A stretch of 62,648 nucleotides of DNA from Rhodothermaceae bacterium (GCA_020201275.1 JAIVHB010000013.1:1-62648); one strand, 5' to 3'; positions 34,949 through 44,698 are shown, numbered from the stretch's first letter. Made by a program: numbers and translations. Notes: generated by a model from the letters alone, not told the origin.

Positions 34949-36155
34949 GAGAGTGTTCAGAAAAGTGTGTCAAAATCATTAACCTTAAAAAGGTAAGAAC
35001 CAATGACACATCCTATGAATAAAGATAACGATTTTGACTGGAAGACCTTTGAGCAACAGGCCATAGCCCGGTTGTTAAAAGGGGAAGAGTTAACCGGAGA
35101 AGACGGGATCTTAACCCCACTGATCCAGCGGCTGCCAGGGCTTATTGCACATCGACATGCCCCGTGACCGTGACGGCAGTTTTGATTCCGGAGTGTTACC
35201 CAAGCGCAAAACCAGCCTGGGTGAGGGACTGGATAACAAGATTCTGGCCTTATACGGGCTGGGCATGAGTTATTCCGATATCCGGGCCCATCTGGCCGAG
35301 ATGTACGGATTAAGCGTGAGTGAGGCGGCCTTAACGGCCATCACCGACAAGGTTGTCGATGAGCTCACGCAATGGCAGGGCCGGGTACTGCAGCCGGTCT
35401 ATCCGTTTGTATGGCTGGATGCCATACACTATAAGGTACGCTATGAGGGCCGGGTCATCACCCGGGCTTTGTACACAGTACTGGCTCTGGGCCTGGACGG
35501 GCATAAAGAGCTTTTGGGCCTGTATGTGAGCGAACATGAGGGGGCCCGTTTCTGGCTGGGCGTACTCTCGGATTTGCAATCACGTGGGGTCACCGACATC
35601 TTTGTGGCCAGCATTGATGGGTTAAAAGGCTTTCCGGAGGCCATAGTGTCAGTTTTCCCGCATACCCGCGTGCAACTGTGCCTGGTGCACCAGATGCGCA
35701 ACAGCCTTCGGTTTGTCCCTGATAAAGATAGAAAGCCGCTCAGCCGGGACTTGAAGCAGGTGTACAAGGCGTCCAGCCGGGAGCTGGCCCAAGCCGCCTT
35801 CCAGAGCTTTGAGACCAACTGGGGCGGGAAATACCCGATGATTGTCAAAAGCTGGAAGGCCAACTGGGATCAACTCATGGAAATGTTTGAGTATCCTGAA
35901 GAGATCCGGCGTATGATTTACACCACCAATCCGGTGGAGGGCGTTCATCGTCAACTGCGTAAAACAACCAAAACCAAGGGTGCCTTCGTCAGTGATCAGG
36001 CTCTGCTCAAGATCATTTACCTCACCTACAAACGCATCAGTAGTAAATGGAATGCTGTACCAAGGAATTGGGGATTAGTGCTACAGCAGTTATACTTGCT
36101 ATTCCCCGATCGATTACCACCGATCAATCAATGACACACTTTAATGAACACTCCC
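34949..36155 (+). mobile_element. IS256-family insertion sequence with target-site duplication
   Basis: The ends GAGAGTGTTCAGAAAAGTGT and the inverted right end match over 21 of 24 bases. An 8-bp direct repeat, AGACAATG, lies on both sides (34941-34948 and 36156-36163), so the boundaries are firm. The element is 1207 bp, shorter than the usual 1.3 kb of this family. It holds one transposase that lacks an internal block. It was inserted between upxY and icd, parting two heptad arrays. Confidence 0.93.
35003..36134 (+). pseudogene. IS256-family (Mutator-like) transposase, internally deleted
   Basis: The DDE transposase runs from ATG 35003 (MTHPMNKDNDFDWKTFEQQA) to LPGLIA, where the match breaks. 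It resumes in the next frame with IDMPRDRDGSFDSGVLP, from about 35145 on. About 50 codons of the usual linker and zinc-like region are missing, with a shift of frame. The catalytic triad is kept: Asp in FVWLDAIHYKVR, Asp in VASIDGLKGFPEA and Glu in TTNPVEGVHRQLRK. The element is probably unable to move by itself, though a full copy elsewhere could act on its ends. Confidence 0.88.
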
Positions 36156-36226
36156 AGACAATGCAGAGTCGAGGCTTAAGCCTCGACTCTCATATTTGAA
36201 ATATAATCAATAATTTAATACGATAT

Positions 36227-36321
36227 CTTGTGTCTTGTGTCTTGTGTCTTGTGTCTCATGTCTCATGTCTTGTGTCTCATGTCTTGTGTCTCATGTCTTG
36301 TGTCTCATGTCTTGTGTCTCA
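36227..36321 (-). repeat. GAGACAY heptad array 4 (downstream of icd)
   Basis: About thirteen heptads, alternating GAGACAY and AAGACAY forms, read on the minus strand, that is in the sense of icd, 15 bp past its stop. On the plus strand it appears as TGTCTTGTGTCTCATGTC repeats. Array 3 and array 4 are inverted relative to each other across the insertion sequence. Confidence 0.93.
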
Positions 36322-36335
36322 ATACTAACTCCCAT

Positions 36336-37343
36336 TTACTCCCGCCTTAGAAAGGCGCAAACCGCTTCCGTGTACGTCGATGTGTTTCCCGTGCCGCCAA
36401 CGTCGGGGGTGCAGACGCGCTTGTCGGTGAGGGTGGCGTTAATGGCCTTCTGGATGCGCAGCGCGGCCTCGTGTTCGTCGAGGTGGTTCAGCATCATGAT
36501 GGCTGAAAGCAGCAGGGCGGTGGGGTTGGCTATATTTTTCCCGGCGATATCGGGTGCGGAGCCGTGAACGGCCTCGAAGATGGCACAGTCGTCGCCCATG
36601 TTGGCCGATCCGGTAACGCCGAGTCCGCCCACCAGGCCGGCAGCCAGGTCAGAGATGATGTCGCCGAACAGGTTGGTGGTTACGATAATGTCGAACTGCC
36701 AGGGGTTGATCACCATCTGCATGGCCAGGTTGTCGATGATGATGTCGCGGTACTCAATCTCAGGGTACTCTTTTGAGATCTCGTTGCCAATCTGCAGAAA
36801 CAGGCCGGTAGATATTTTCAGGATGTTGGCTTTGTGGGCGAGTGCCACTTTTTTCCGGTGCTGTTTGCGGGCAAATTCGAACGACGCCCTTATAACACGT
36901 TCACTCCCTTTGCGGGTTATTACCCCGGTCAGCTCGGCCTCTTCGTTTTGAACAGCCCATCGCTCACGGCCTATGTACAGGCCCTCGGTGTTCTCCCTGA
37001 AGGTGATCAGGTCAATGTCTTTGAACGGCGACTGTATGCCGGGCAGTGACCGTGCCGGACGGATATTGCTGTAGAGATTGAACAACTGACGCAGCATCAC
37101 GTTGGCCGACTTGAAGCCTTCGCCAACGGGCGTTGTGAGCGGGCCCTTGAGGGCAACGCGGTGGGTGCGGATCAGGTCCACGGTCTCTTCGGGAATCTGG
37201 TTACCGGTCTCTTCCCAGGCCTGCATTCCGGCAACGGCTTCTATCCAGTTAGTGGGTACACCCGAGGCATCAATAATCTGCTGTACGGATTTTGTTATCT
37301 CTTTACCTATCCCGTCGCCCGGGATTACCACTACGTTGTGCAT
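36336..37343 (-). CDS. NAD-type isocitrate dehydrogenase (IDH/IMDH family)
   Basis: The enzyme makes 2-oxoglutarate from isocitrate in the TCA cycle. The 335-residue protein has VIPGDGIGKEITKSV, FRENTEGLYIG, the metal-binding GDIISDLAAGLVGGLG and EAVHGSAPDIAGKNIANP. It is the short NAD-dependent kind, near isocitrate and homoisocitrate dehydrogenases, and lacks the larger NADP-IDH features. ATG at 37343 (MHNVVVIPGDGIG) fits the family; a TTG at 37379 adds 12 residues. It is convergent with upxY across the insertion sequence. Confidence 0.88.
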   Translation of the reverse strand: MHNVVVIPGDGIGKEITKSVQQIIDASGVPTNWIEAVAGMQAWEETGNQIPEETVDLIRTHRVALKGPLTTPVGEGFKSANVMLRQLFNLYSNIRPARSLPGIQSPFKDIDLITFRENTEGLYIGRERWAVQNEEAELTGVITRKGSERVIRASFEFARKQHRKKVALAHKANILKISTGLFLQIGNEISKEYPEIEYRDIIIDNLAMQMVINPWQFDIIVTTNLFGDIISDLAAGLVGGLGVTGSANMGDDCAIFEAVHGSAPDIAGKNIANPTALLLSAIMMLNHLDEHEAALRIQKAINATLTDKRVCTPDVGGTGNTSTYTEAVCAFLRRE

Positions 37344-37479
37344 GAATGTTGGATCAGGTGTATTAATTTTTGGTTCCAAAGGACGGGCTTAAAATAGCAA
37401 ATTCAGTGCAATGATACAGGTAGATCGTCCTGATGATCGGCCGGGCAACGTAGTACTGAGTACGCTATAAATGGATGTT

Positions 37480-37809
37480 CTAAATAGCGGCTCTGCGGAT
37501 ATAAAAACCGGTAAGTGTGGCCAGCCCGGTCACACTGCCACCGATGAGTCCGCCTATCAGTATGATGCCCCATCCGGGCACGGGGAATAGCACAGCCAGT
37601 CTGTCGAGTAGAATTCCGTAGTTCAGGGTATTCAACAGGATGGTATAAATCCACCAGATCAGAGATACGGCCAGGAATCCGGAAAAAAAGGCCTCCCTGC
37701 CGGATCCGGCAAGGATGATCCCGACAAAAAATCCGGGAAAAACAATGCACCACCACGGCAGCACAAACTGAATGAGCAGGGTTGCGATGAGGATTACAAG
37801 GAATGCCAT
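37480..37809 (-). CDS. Small membrane protein of unknown function
   Basis: I do not recognise the family. The 109-residue protein is almost wholly hydrophobic, with about three membrane segments (residues about 3-22, 25-60 and 74-100) and a short charged end (YIRRAAI). It begins 4 bp after the penicillin acylase gene, on the same strand, and is thus probably co-transcribed. It may be a membrane partner of that enzyme. Confidence 0.7.
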   Translation of the reverse strand: MAFLVILIATLLIQFVLPWWCIVFPGFFVGIILAGSGREAFFSGFLAVSLIWWIYTILLNTLNYGILLDRLAVLFPVPGWGIILIGGLIGGSVTGLATLTGFYIRRAAI

Positions 37810-37813
37810 AAGA

Positions 37814-40231
37814 TTACCGGATAATTAATGTGTAGGCTGATTCTGCTTTGGCATCTTCCTCAGTCTGGAAGAGCCGGAGCGGGTAGTAACGTCCGGCGCC
37901 CCAGTCGTCGATGAAATTGTCGTACCGGACTGATCCGGGATTACCGCTTTGTCCGCCGGGGTAGATGCCATACGCCACAAGATCATCCTCCATGGAGACG
38001 ATCATACGCCAGGAGGGTCCGTTGGTATTGCGCGTGGCGTTCACCGATTCGGCACCGCCCCCGGTGAATATCTTCCGGCTGAAACCGGGGATACGCGCCA
38101 GGTGATTCACCACCGCGCCCTGATGGCTGCCCCAGAGCCACTCGGGCCCCGGATCCCCATACCGGTATTCCAGTTCATCAACAGCTTTATGAAAAGCGGC
38201 TGTTACTATGGTTTCAAAGGTGGTAACCGAATCGCCCCTTGTCGGATTCAGGTAGGGCGAACCGGGCTCTTCAAGAATGAGCTGAACCGTCCGGTTTCTC
38301 GATGGCCGGCGCATGTACCGCCCGTCGCCGTATACCGGCTGCCAGATGGAGGCAAACAGGTTGTCCCAGAAAGTGTGAAAAATAGTCGGGGCCACGTCGT
38401 CGGCGTCGTTAATGTAATTCCAGCCATCAATCTTGTTGTAGGCATAGAAAGAGGTGCCTGCAAGCGAGTGCACGTCGATGTGTGGCAGCAGTGCAGGCAG
38501 TACGGTCTCTGCATGCAGGCTTTTGTTGTCGAGCTGAAGGCGCATCATCGTTTCGGGGGATGCGATGTCTTGTTCGTGCAGAAACTGATTGATACGTGCT
38601 CCGCGCTCATAAGGGGCAAAAAAACGCCCCATTTCATAAGGATAGGTGGAATTGGCCGGGTGCTGATTGGCCGAACTGACAAAACCCCTGGGAGGGTTTT
38701 TCACATAGGGTTTGTGATCGTGAGGAATGTACTCCTGCCAGTCGTACAGCGGATCGGAACCATCGCTTACGAAATGGCCCTGGCCGGGCCAGCGTACAGG
38801 GAATTTGCCATTCGACCGGAGGGATATGTTCCCGGCTTTGTCGGCATAGGTGAAGTTCTGAGCGGGGTTCCGGAAATGGCTGATGATCTCCGTGTACTCA
38901 TCATAATCCCGTGCCCTGTTCAGGTGGTAAAACATGTAGAATTCGTTCGAGGGATCGTGGGCAGTCCAGCGGAGGGCGTGGCCGCCGGGGATGTAGTTCA
39001 TGGTAACATCCCCCCGGCTATCGTTCACCACCGGACCGTGATGGGTGTAGCGAACGGTATCGACTACCGTTTTGCCGCCCCTCACATGTATCTCCTCCGC
39101 ACGCTTCTCAACCGGTTTCCACTGATCGTTGTGGTAATATTCGCTGAGGGTATCGTCGCGGAACCGGATTTCATAGATATCCATCACATCGGAGCCAACA
39201 TTGGTGTACCCCCAGCCGAGATGGTCGTTGAAACCCACTATCACCATGGGTACCCCGGGCAGGCTTACACCGTACACATTCACACCCGGGGCGCTGAGCT
39301 GAACTTCGTACCAGATGGAAGGCAGGTTCAGTTCAAGGTGCATGTCGTTGGCAAGGAGCGGACGCCCGCTTACGGTACGGTCGCCGTGAACGGCCCAGTT
39401 GTTGCTGCCAATATCGTGATCGGGTTCCCGGATGAGGGAACTTTGCAGCAGCCCCGGCTCAAAGGGAGTTTCGGGAGCCTGTACGGTGAGAGGCTCGAAA
39501 TCCCACGCGTGGTCAGGCGGTATGATCGGATCAATATCTCCCGGGTGGGGCGGGAAAAATTTTTCGACGAATTCACCGCCCAGAAGCGCATGTGTATTGC
39601 TGAGATGAAAATCGGAAGCAAACCCCGACAAAGTGTACGACATGTTCATGAGCAGCAAGGCAGATTTGAGGGGTGTCCACTGCTCCGGCCGGTAATTCAG
39701 AAGTTTGTACTCAACGGGCCTTTTTGACAGTTTAAGCTTGTCTATCCAGGCATTCACCCCGTCGGTATAGGCATCAATGTTCATGGCCGAAAGGCTGTCG
39801 GCCATGAAATATGCGAGGCGACGTTCTGCCCCGTACACCATGCCGAGTCTGCGCTGGTTACGGTCGTAACCGAGGGCCTGTTTCCCCACAATTTCACTGA
39901 GTCTGCCCGCGGCCGCATGTGTCTGGAACTCCATCTGCCAAAGCCGGTCGCGTGCGGTTACGTAGCCCTGGGCAAAATAGAGGTCACGGTCGCTGTCGGC
40001 GAATATGTGAGGTACGCCCCGCTCGTTGTAATAGATCCTGATTTCTCCGTCGCGCCCTTTTATGTTAATACGCTGGTCTTTTGGGATAACGCGCGATTCG
40101 GCATTCTGCCATACACCCCTGAACGGGTTCAGAACTTTGCCAAGAGGTGGTACGTCACCCCATTTCGTGTTCAGACCGATTACCAGAATCAGGGTCAGCA
40201 AGAGCAATAGTGCCGGTCGGAGCCATTTCAT
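37814..40231 (-). CDS. Penicillin acylase-family Ntn hydrolase
   Basis: This is a periplasmic N-terminal nucleophile amidase of 805 residues. A membrane or signal segment (RPALLLLLTLILVIGLN) comes first, then the alpha part, and the autoprocessing site IGSNNWAVHG, where Ser276 becomes the new N-terminal nucleophile. The beta part has LANDMHLELNLPSIWYEVQL and later VNATRNTNGPSWRM. Substrates in the family range from penicillins to acyl-homoserine lactones and other acylamides; this one is unknown. The small membrane gene follows 4 bp downstream. Confidence 0.9.
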   Translation of the reverse strand: MKWLRPALLLLLTLILVIGLNTKWGDVPPLGKVLNPFRGVWQNAESRVIPKDQRINIKGRDGEIRIYYNERGVPHIFADSDRDLYFAQGYVTARDRLWQMEFQTHAAAGRLSEIVGKQALGYDRNQRRLGMVYGAERRLAYFMADSLSAMNIDAYTDGVNAWIDKLKLSKRPVEYKLLNYRPEQWTPLKSALLLMNMSYTLSGFASDFHLSNTHALLGGEFVEKFFPPHPGDIDPIIPPDHAWDFEPLTVQAPETPFEPGLLQSSLIREPDHDIGSNNWAVHGDRTVSGRPLLANDMHLELNLPSIWYEVQLSAPGVNVYGVSLPGVPMVIVGFNDHLGWGYTNVGSDVMDIYEIRFRDDTLSEYYHNDQWKPVEKRAEEIHVRGGKTVVDTVRYTHHGPVVNDSRGDVTMNYIPGGHALRWTAHDPSNEFYMFYHLNRARDYDEYTEIISHFRNPAQNFTYADKAGNISLRSNGKFPVRWPGQGHFVSDGSDPLYDWQEYIPHDHKPYVKNPPRGFVSSANQHPANSTYPYEMGRFFAPYERGARINQFLHEQDIASPETMMRLQLDNKSLHAETVLPALLPHIDVHSLAGTSFYAYNKIDGWNYINDADDVAPTIFHTFWDNLFASIWQPVYGDGRYMRRPSRNRTVQLILEEPGSPYLNPTRGDSVTTFETIVTAAFHKAVDELEYRYGDPGPEWLWGSHQGAVVNHLARIPGFSRKIFTGGGAESVNATRNTNGPSWRMIVSMEDDLVAYGIYPGGQSGNPGSVRYDNFIDDWGAGRYYPLRLFQTEEDAKAESAYTLIIR

Positions 40232-40429
40232 AGATGATGTAGTAGATTAATTCCCGGATTAATGAGGAATGTAACCAACCGTACGATAAGCCGCACATAT
40301 ACGGGCAAAATTTTTTACATGATATTGCGACGGGATTTATGGCAGAAAGGCTGTATACGGGATGATAAGGGTGCCAGCGGCCTTTATTGGTGTCAGTGGC
40401 TTTTATTATGTTTCGGTCAGATTGCCCGA

Positions 40430-43054
40430 TTAATTTAAACCGGCTTCCTGCAAGGACTCCTGAACGGCATGGGCAGTATCAGACCTCTGGTATTTATTTA
40501 CATCCCTGTTGATCGCATCGAGAAGGTCGGCCGCATGGACTGTATTATGCTTGTGTATTACAGCCATCAGCTTGTCTTCTCCGTAGAGGTTTTTCGACGG
40601 GTCCATCGCTTCGGAATACCCGTCGGTGTAAAGTACGAGTGTGTCCTGCGCCTTCAGGTTGATGGTGTGCACTTCAATGTTATCCTCGAACCGGCTGTCG
40701 GCAACCATGCCAATGGCCAGTCCGGAGGTGTTGAGCAGTACCGGCTTTCCGTTCGAAGCGGTGCTGTAGATAATCGGGTTATGACCGGCGCGCGCAAAGG
40801 TAAACGTGTGGTTCTGAGTATCGATCACGCCGAAGATGAGCGACACAAAAGTACCCTTGTTTACATTTTTGCAGAACAGGAAATTCAGTTTGCTCAGGAA
40901 CAATGCTGGTTCATGAGTAACACGGCTCAGCGACTGGATGAAACCCTTAACCAGGGTCATAAAGAATGCGGCCTGAATGCCCTTGCCACTCACATCCCCG
41001 ATTACCACGGCCATACGGTGGTCATCAAGGTGGATGAAATCGTAGTAATCACCTCCCACTTCAGATGCGGCCCGGCAGTTTGCAGCCATATCAAGGGAGG
41101 GGAAGTAAGGTGTACGTTCCGGGAGGAACGAGAGCTGTACCTGCCGTGCGATCTCAAGCTCCCGCTCAATACGCTGCCGGTTGGCATGTTCATAGATATA
41201 GGCCGGTACAAATCCGGGCAGCTCGTCACCGCTTTTAAGACTGTGGATTCCCACAATGCCGATCGCTACCCACCCGGCAATAATCAGGGTGCTCAGGGAA
41301 AATTCCGTGATCCAGTGTGGAGGATGCGTCAGGAAAATAGTATAGGTAGGTATGATGAGGCTGGCGAAAAACAGGGATGCCACAACAGTTAGGGCGTCGT
41401 ATCGCAGGTAGATCATGGCAACAACGGCACCGGTTACGGCCGCTGATATAATACTGAGCCACGGATTGGCCAGCCCTGGATTCAGGGGAAATGCCAGCGT
41501 CCAAACCACAATGGTGGTTATAAGAAAAAGGACAAGCCTCTGTTTTTCACCATAAACCATGGCCCCGAGAATGAGGTAAAGGCTGTAGGCGGTGTAAATG
41601 GCTATGAGTATCGCAGCAACCAGGTTTGATATGGTCTGGCCAAAAAGGAAATAGGTTTCGAAAGGATTGTTGTCTTCGTAGTAGTAGACATCATGGGGAA
41701 ACGCCGACAAATAGAGCGCATATAATCCCAGTATAATCCCGCTCGCGAACAGGCCCTGCATAATGGCAATCCCGACCGGGGTATTGAACAGATACCCGGA
41801 GCGCGCCAGGTTCAGCGACCTGATCTTTTCCGGCATCACTCCGTAGGAGATGGAAACGGATGTGCTGGCCAGTATGAAAAAAAGAACACCGCCCAGGGCA
41901 GCCATAAAAAAGGTACCGATAAGCATTCCGATGATCACTTTAAAATCGGCCACACCAAAACTGGTGACATCGTTGAACGCACTAACCATGACCACACATG
42001 AAAGCACAAAGGCCCCGAGAAGTGTATCTGGCAATGCACTTTTACTGTCGATGAGCCGTAGTGTGAATCGCCGGAAAAAAACAATGATCGCAATGATACC
42101 GGTTATAACGAAACCGATACCGGATAATCCGGCCCAGAGCTCTTCACCGCCGAACTTTTCCCTGGGATTCAGCGGGTTAACAGCGTAATTCAGATTTAAG
42201 AGCTGACCTGTAACCGACAGGTCGAGAGTAAGCCTGATGGTATGGTCATGTACCGGTTCAACCGACACATACCGGACCCTCGCCTGGGTATTCGACCTGC
42301 CCGAGATTACCTGCATGGTATCGGTGCGGAACAGGTCTGGATCCCATCCGGTTTTGCCCAGGTGGAAGTCGGCCAGTTTCAGAAGATGATCCCTGTTCAG
42401 GATTCCGCCGGACGCAAGGGTATCGTTTGCGTGCAATGAATTAATACCGGAATCGGGCAGTTCACCGTGCATACTGAGATCAAACCTCAGCCTTGATGTG
42501 ATCTGGTCGGGCGTTAGTCCCTGCAGGCCGGCATCGTTGTACACGGAGCCAAGCGGCAATTCGTCGAAAATACCGGGATTGAATATATGTGCAAGAGAAT
42601 CGGGTTTATCGGTCGAAAATCTGACAACCCTGCCTCCGGCACCCACGCGTACCCCAAGGTTTACATCCCAGTTAACTTCGCTGGCCGATCCGCGGATAAT
42701 CAGGTTTCTGATGTTGTCCTGCTGAACTGTCCAGTACATGACCGGGAGGGCATTCATGATATCCGACTCATAATGACGGTTGAATGACCGCCGGCCCATC
42801 TGATGCTGAAGCTGGGTTGATATGCTGTTATCCCGATAGAAACGTATACTTGCTTCATCGCCGAGAGACGTATAGCCGATCTCGTTTAGATAGGTGTTTG
42901 CAATTTCGGCAGCTTCCTTGCTGCTCACCCGGTTTGATGCGGCGCTGTCAGGATTCTCGGAGGGATAGGCGTAGAGAAAAAAAAGAAATCCTGCTGAGCC
43001 GATGATGAGCAACCATTTGTTCCAATTTAAACTCAAAAAAGATTTTCCTGACAT
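40430..43054 (-). CDS. Membrane SpoIIE/RsbU-type PP2C phosphatase
   Basis: The 874-residue protein has a signal-anchor helix (KWLLIIGSAGFLFFLYAY), a large periplasmic part (about 30-310), many membrane helices (about 320-620) and a C-terminal phosphatase domain. That domain opens with ELEIARQVQLSFLPERTP and has EVGGDYYDFI, VVIGDVSGKGIQAAFFMTL, FARAGHNPIIY and LVLYTDGYSEAMD, so its metal-binding Asp residues are present. Such proteins dephosphorylate anti-sigma antagonists or similar targets. No STAS-domain partner is in the window. A 168-bp gap separates it from the upstream histidine kinase. Confidence 0.9.
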   Translation of the reverse strand: MSGKSFLSLNWNKWLLIIGSAGFLFFLYAYPSENPDSAASNRVSSKEAAEIANTYLNEIGYTSLGDEASIRFYRDNSISTQLQHQMGRRSFNRHYESDIMNALPVMYWTVQQDNIRNLIIRGSASEVNWDVNLGVRVGAGGRVVRFSTDKPDSLAHIFNPGIFDELPLGSVYNDAGLQGLTPDQITSRLRFDLSMHGELPDSGINSLHANDTLASGGILNRDHLLKLADFHLGKTGWDPDLFRTDTMQVISGRSNTQARVRYVSVEPVHDHTIRLTLDLSVTGQLLNLNYAVNPLNPREKFGGEELWAGLSGIGFVITGIIAIIVFFRRFTLRLIDSKSALPDTLLGAFVLSCVVMVSAFNDVTSFGVADFKVIIGMLIGTFFMAALGGVLFFILASTSVSISYGVMPEKIRSLNLARSGYLFNTPVGIAIMQGLFASGIILGLYALYLSAFPHDVYYYEDNNPFETYFLFGQTISNLVAAILIAIYTAYSLYLILGAMVYGEKQRLVLFLITTIVVWTLAFPLNPGLANPWLSIISAAVTGAVVAMIYLRYDALTVVASLFFASLIIPTYTIFLTHPPHWITEFSLSTLIIAGWVAIGIVGIHSLKSGDELPGFVPAYIYEHANRQRIERELEIARQVQLSFLPERTPYFPSLDMAANCRAASEVGGDYYDFIHLDDHRMAVVIGDVSGKGIQAAFFMTLVKGFIQSLSRVTHEPALFLSKLNFLFCKNVNKGTFVSLIFGVIDTQNHTFTFARAGHNPIIYSTASNGKPVLLNTSGLAIGMVADSRFEDNIEVHTINLKAQDTLVLYTDGYSEAMDPSKNLYGEDKLMAVIHKHNTVHAADLLDAINRDVNKYQRSDTAHAVQESLQEAGLN

Positions 43055-43222
43055 CGCAGAGCCGGGTTAAGCTAAAGCCTGATTTTTCTGGTGTTGTTCA
43101 TGTGGCTCAGTATACGAATTGATGCAATAGAGTTACATTTTTTTTTGAGGGAATCGCCAGCGCCCCCCGGGCCATAATCATAACCGGAAATGAACAACCA
43201 TTACAGGTAAAACTGATTATTA

Positions 43223-44698
43223 TTATAAAGGGTTTGGCGGAGCGACAGGCAGTTCGATCTTGAATTCGGCACCACCATCCGCATGATTGCGTGCCATGAT
43301 ACTGCCACGGTGGTTTTTTATTATACCGCTGGAAATGGCCAGACCCAGGCCCAGCCCAAATTCCCCGCCCGCCGATTTTGTGGTAAAATTGGCATCAAAA
43401 ATCTTGCTCAGATAGTCTTCACGGATGCCGGGGCCCGAATCCCGGATGGTCACAAAAACCTTGTCGCCGGCCGACAACCCGCAGGTTATGATCAATCTGC
43501 CTTCATCATTCATGGCATCGCAGGCATTGCAAATGATATTTGTCCAGACCTGGTTCAGTTCACCGGGCATGCACAGTATATTGGGTACTTGGGCAAAGTG
43601 GCGTTCGAGCTCCACATGGTTCAACCGGTGGCCCAACAGCAGAAGGGTATCGTTGATGCCGTCGCGCACATCGGCCGACTCCCAGATGTGGGTATTCTGG
43701 CGGCTGTAGCTCTTCAGGCTCTGAACAAGATGCTGAATGCGCTGTGTGGAAATGTTGATGCTTTTGATAAAAACGCCCGATTCAAAAATCTGAAGCAGAT
43801 GGTTAAACCTCTCCTTGTCTCCCTTTTTATTAATACCGGATACGATGTCAAGATGTGCATCATCCATTCTCACAAGTTTGCGAAGTTGTTTTCTGTCGAG
43901 GTTGGGGTACTCTTTGCTCAACTGATTAAGCCGTGAGCGTGCTATGTCGGTAGCAGGTGCTATTGCGTTCATCCCGTGTATAAAAAAATCGCGCTCTAAC
44001 GACTTTCCTGAACTATTCTGCCCGGTTATCACCTCCGGCAGAGCGGTTGACAGAAAATCGACCGACCGCAGCAGTGCCGATGCCGGATTGTTGATTTCGT
44101 GGGCCAGGCCGGCCATAAGTTCACCAAGGGTAGCCATCTTCTCCTGGTTAACCATAAAATTCCGTGTGGATTCCAGTTCCTGCACGGTACGCCGCAGATG
44201 GTTGCGTTCCATCTGCAGCGTGTCGCTCAGGTTTTTAACCTCCACATGCAGAAGCACCATGCGCTTGTATCGGTCGGCGAGGTTGCCCACAATAAGGGAT
44301 TGCAGTACATCGCCCAGTTCCGGAAATTCACGGTTCAGTGCCTGAACGTGTTTTTGAGTGGCAGAAAGTGTGGATACCCGGCTTCGGGCTACAACTGTGC
44401 TGAAAGCCGGCTGGCCGGTATGATACGAGAGCAGCCCGACCATCATTCCGGGTCCCATAATATCGACAGGAACTTGGTGCGGGGTTCCGTAGTGTTTGAT
44501 TTGCTCAACGGAACCCTTAAGGATGATGATGAGCTGCCGGTTGGGCTGATTTTCACGAACAAGAACATCTCCGGGTTTGTAGTCATGCAGCAACTTGGTG
44601 AGAAACTCCGAATCGCGGAGCGCGGTCCGTATTTTCTCGACCAGCATCAGTGAATTCTGAGCTGTTTCATGAGCCAGATCTCCCATACCCTGTATCAA
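43223..44698 (-). CDS. Histidine kinase with cyclic-nucleotide-binding-like domain
   Basis: The cytosolic kinase (491 residues) starts with a CRP-like beta roll (about 35-145). After a coiled linker come HisKA with H200 (GLAHEINNPAS) and an HATPase domain (N-box NIICNACDAMNDEG, DSGPGIRE, GLGLGLAISSGI). In the CRP-like part, the Glu and Arg that hold cAMP are replaced: GLLSYHTGQPAFSTVVARS stands where FGE...RxAT is usual, so it may not bind a cyclic nucleotide. A TTG start at 44698 has GGAGG seven bases upstream. It shares an operon with the response regulator. Confidence 0.9.
   Translation of the reverse strand: MIQGMGDLAHETAQNSLMLVEKIRTALRDSEFLTKLLHDYKPGDVLVRENQPNRQLIIILKGSVEQIKHYGTPHQVPVDIMGPGMMVGLLSYHTGQPAFSTVVARSRVSTLSATQKHVQALNREFPELGDVLQSLIVGNLADRYKRMVLLHVEVKNLSDTLQMERNHLRRTVQELESTRNFMVNQEKMATLGELMAGLAHEINNPASALLRSVDFLSTALPEVITGQNSSGKSLERDFFIHGMNAIAPATDIARSRLNQLSKEYPNLDRKQLRKLVRMDDAHLDIVSGINKKGDKERFNHLLQIFESGVFIKSINISTQRIQHLVQSLKSYSRQNTHIWESADVRDGINDTLLLLGHRLNHVELERHFAQVPNILCMPGELNQVWTNIICNACDAMNDEGRLIITCGLSAGDKVFVTIRDSGPGIREDYLSKIFDANFTTKSAGGEFGLGLGLAISSGIIKNHRGSIMARNHADGGAEFKIELPVAPPNPL

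Noticed and set aside
36227-36321. Possible CRISPR array
   Set aside because: The unit is 7 bp with no spacers of even length and no cas gene is near. It is a simple tandem repeat.
36235-36567. Open frame with repeated SCLMSCVS residues
   Set aside because: It is a translation of the heptad array plus antisense of icd. Similar frames at 34665-35009 and 25898-26170 have the same cause.
37949-39727. 592-residue plus-strand open frame
   Set aside because: It is antisense to the penicillin acylase gene, which has clear family motifs.
40372-40410. Two near-identical 18-bp units (GTGCCAGCGGCCTTTATT and GTGTCAGTGGCTTTTATT)
   Set aside because: Only two copies with several differences and no flanking structure; too little to interpret.
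43223-44698. The kinase as reader of cAMP made by the CHASE2 cyclase
   Set aside because: The nucleotide pocket has lost its Glu and Arg, and the genes are 21 kb apart. I see no support for a direct link.
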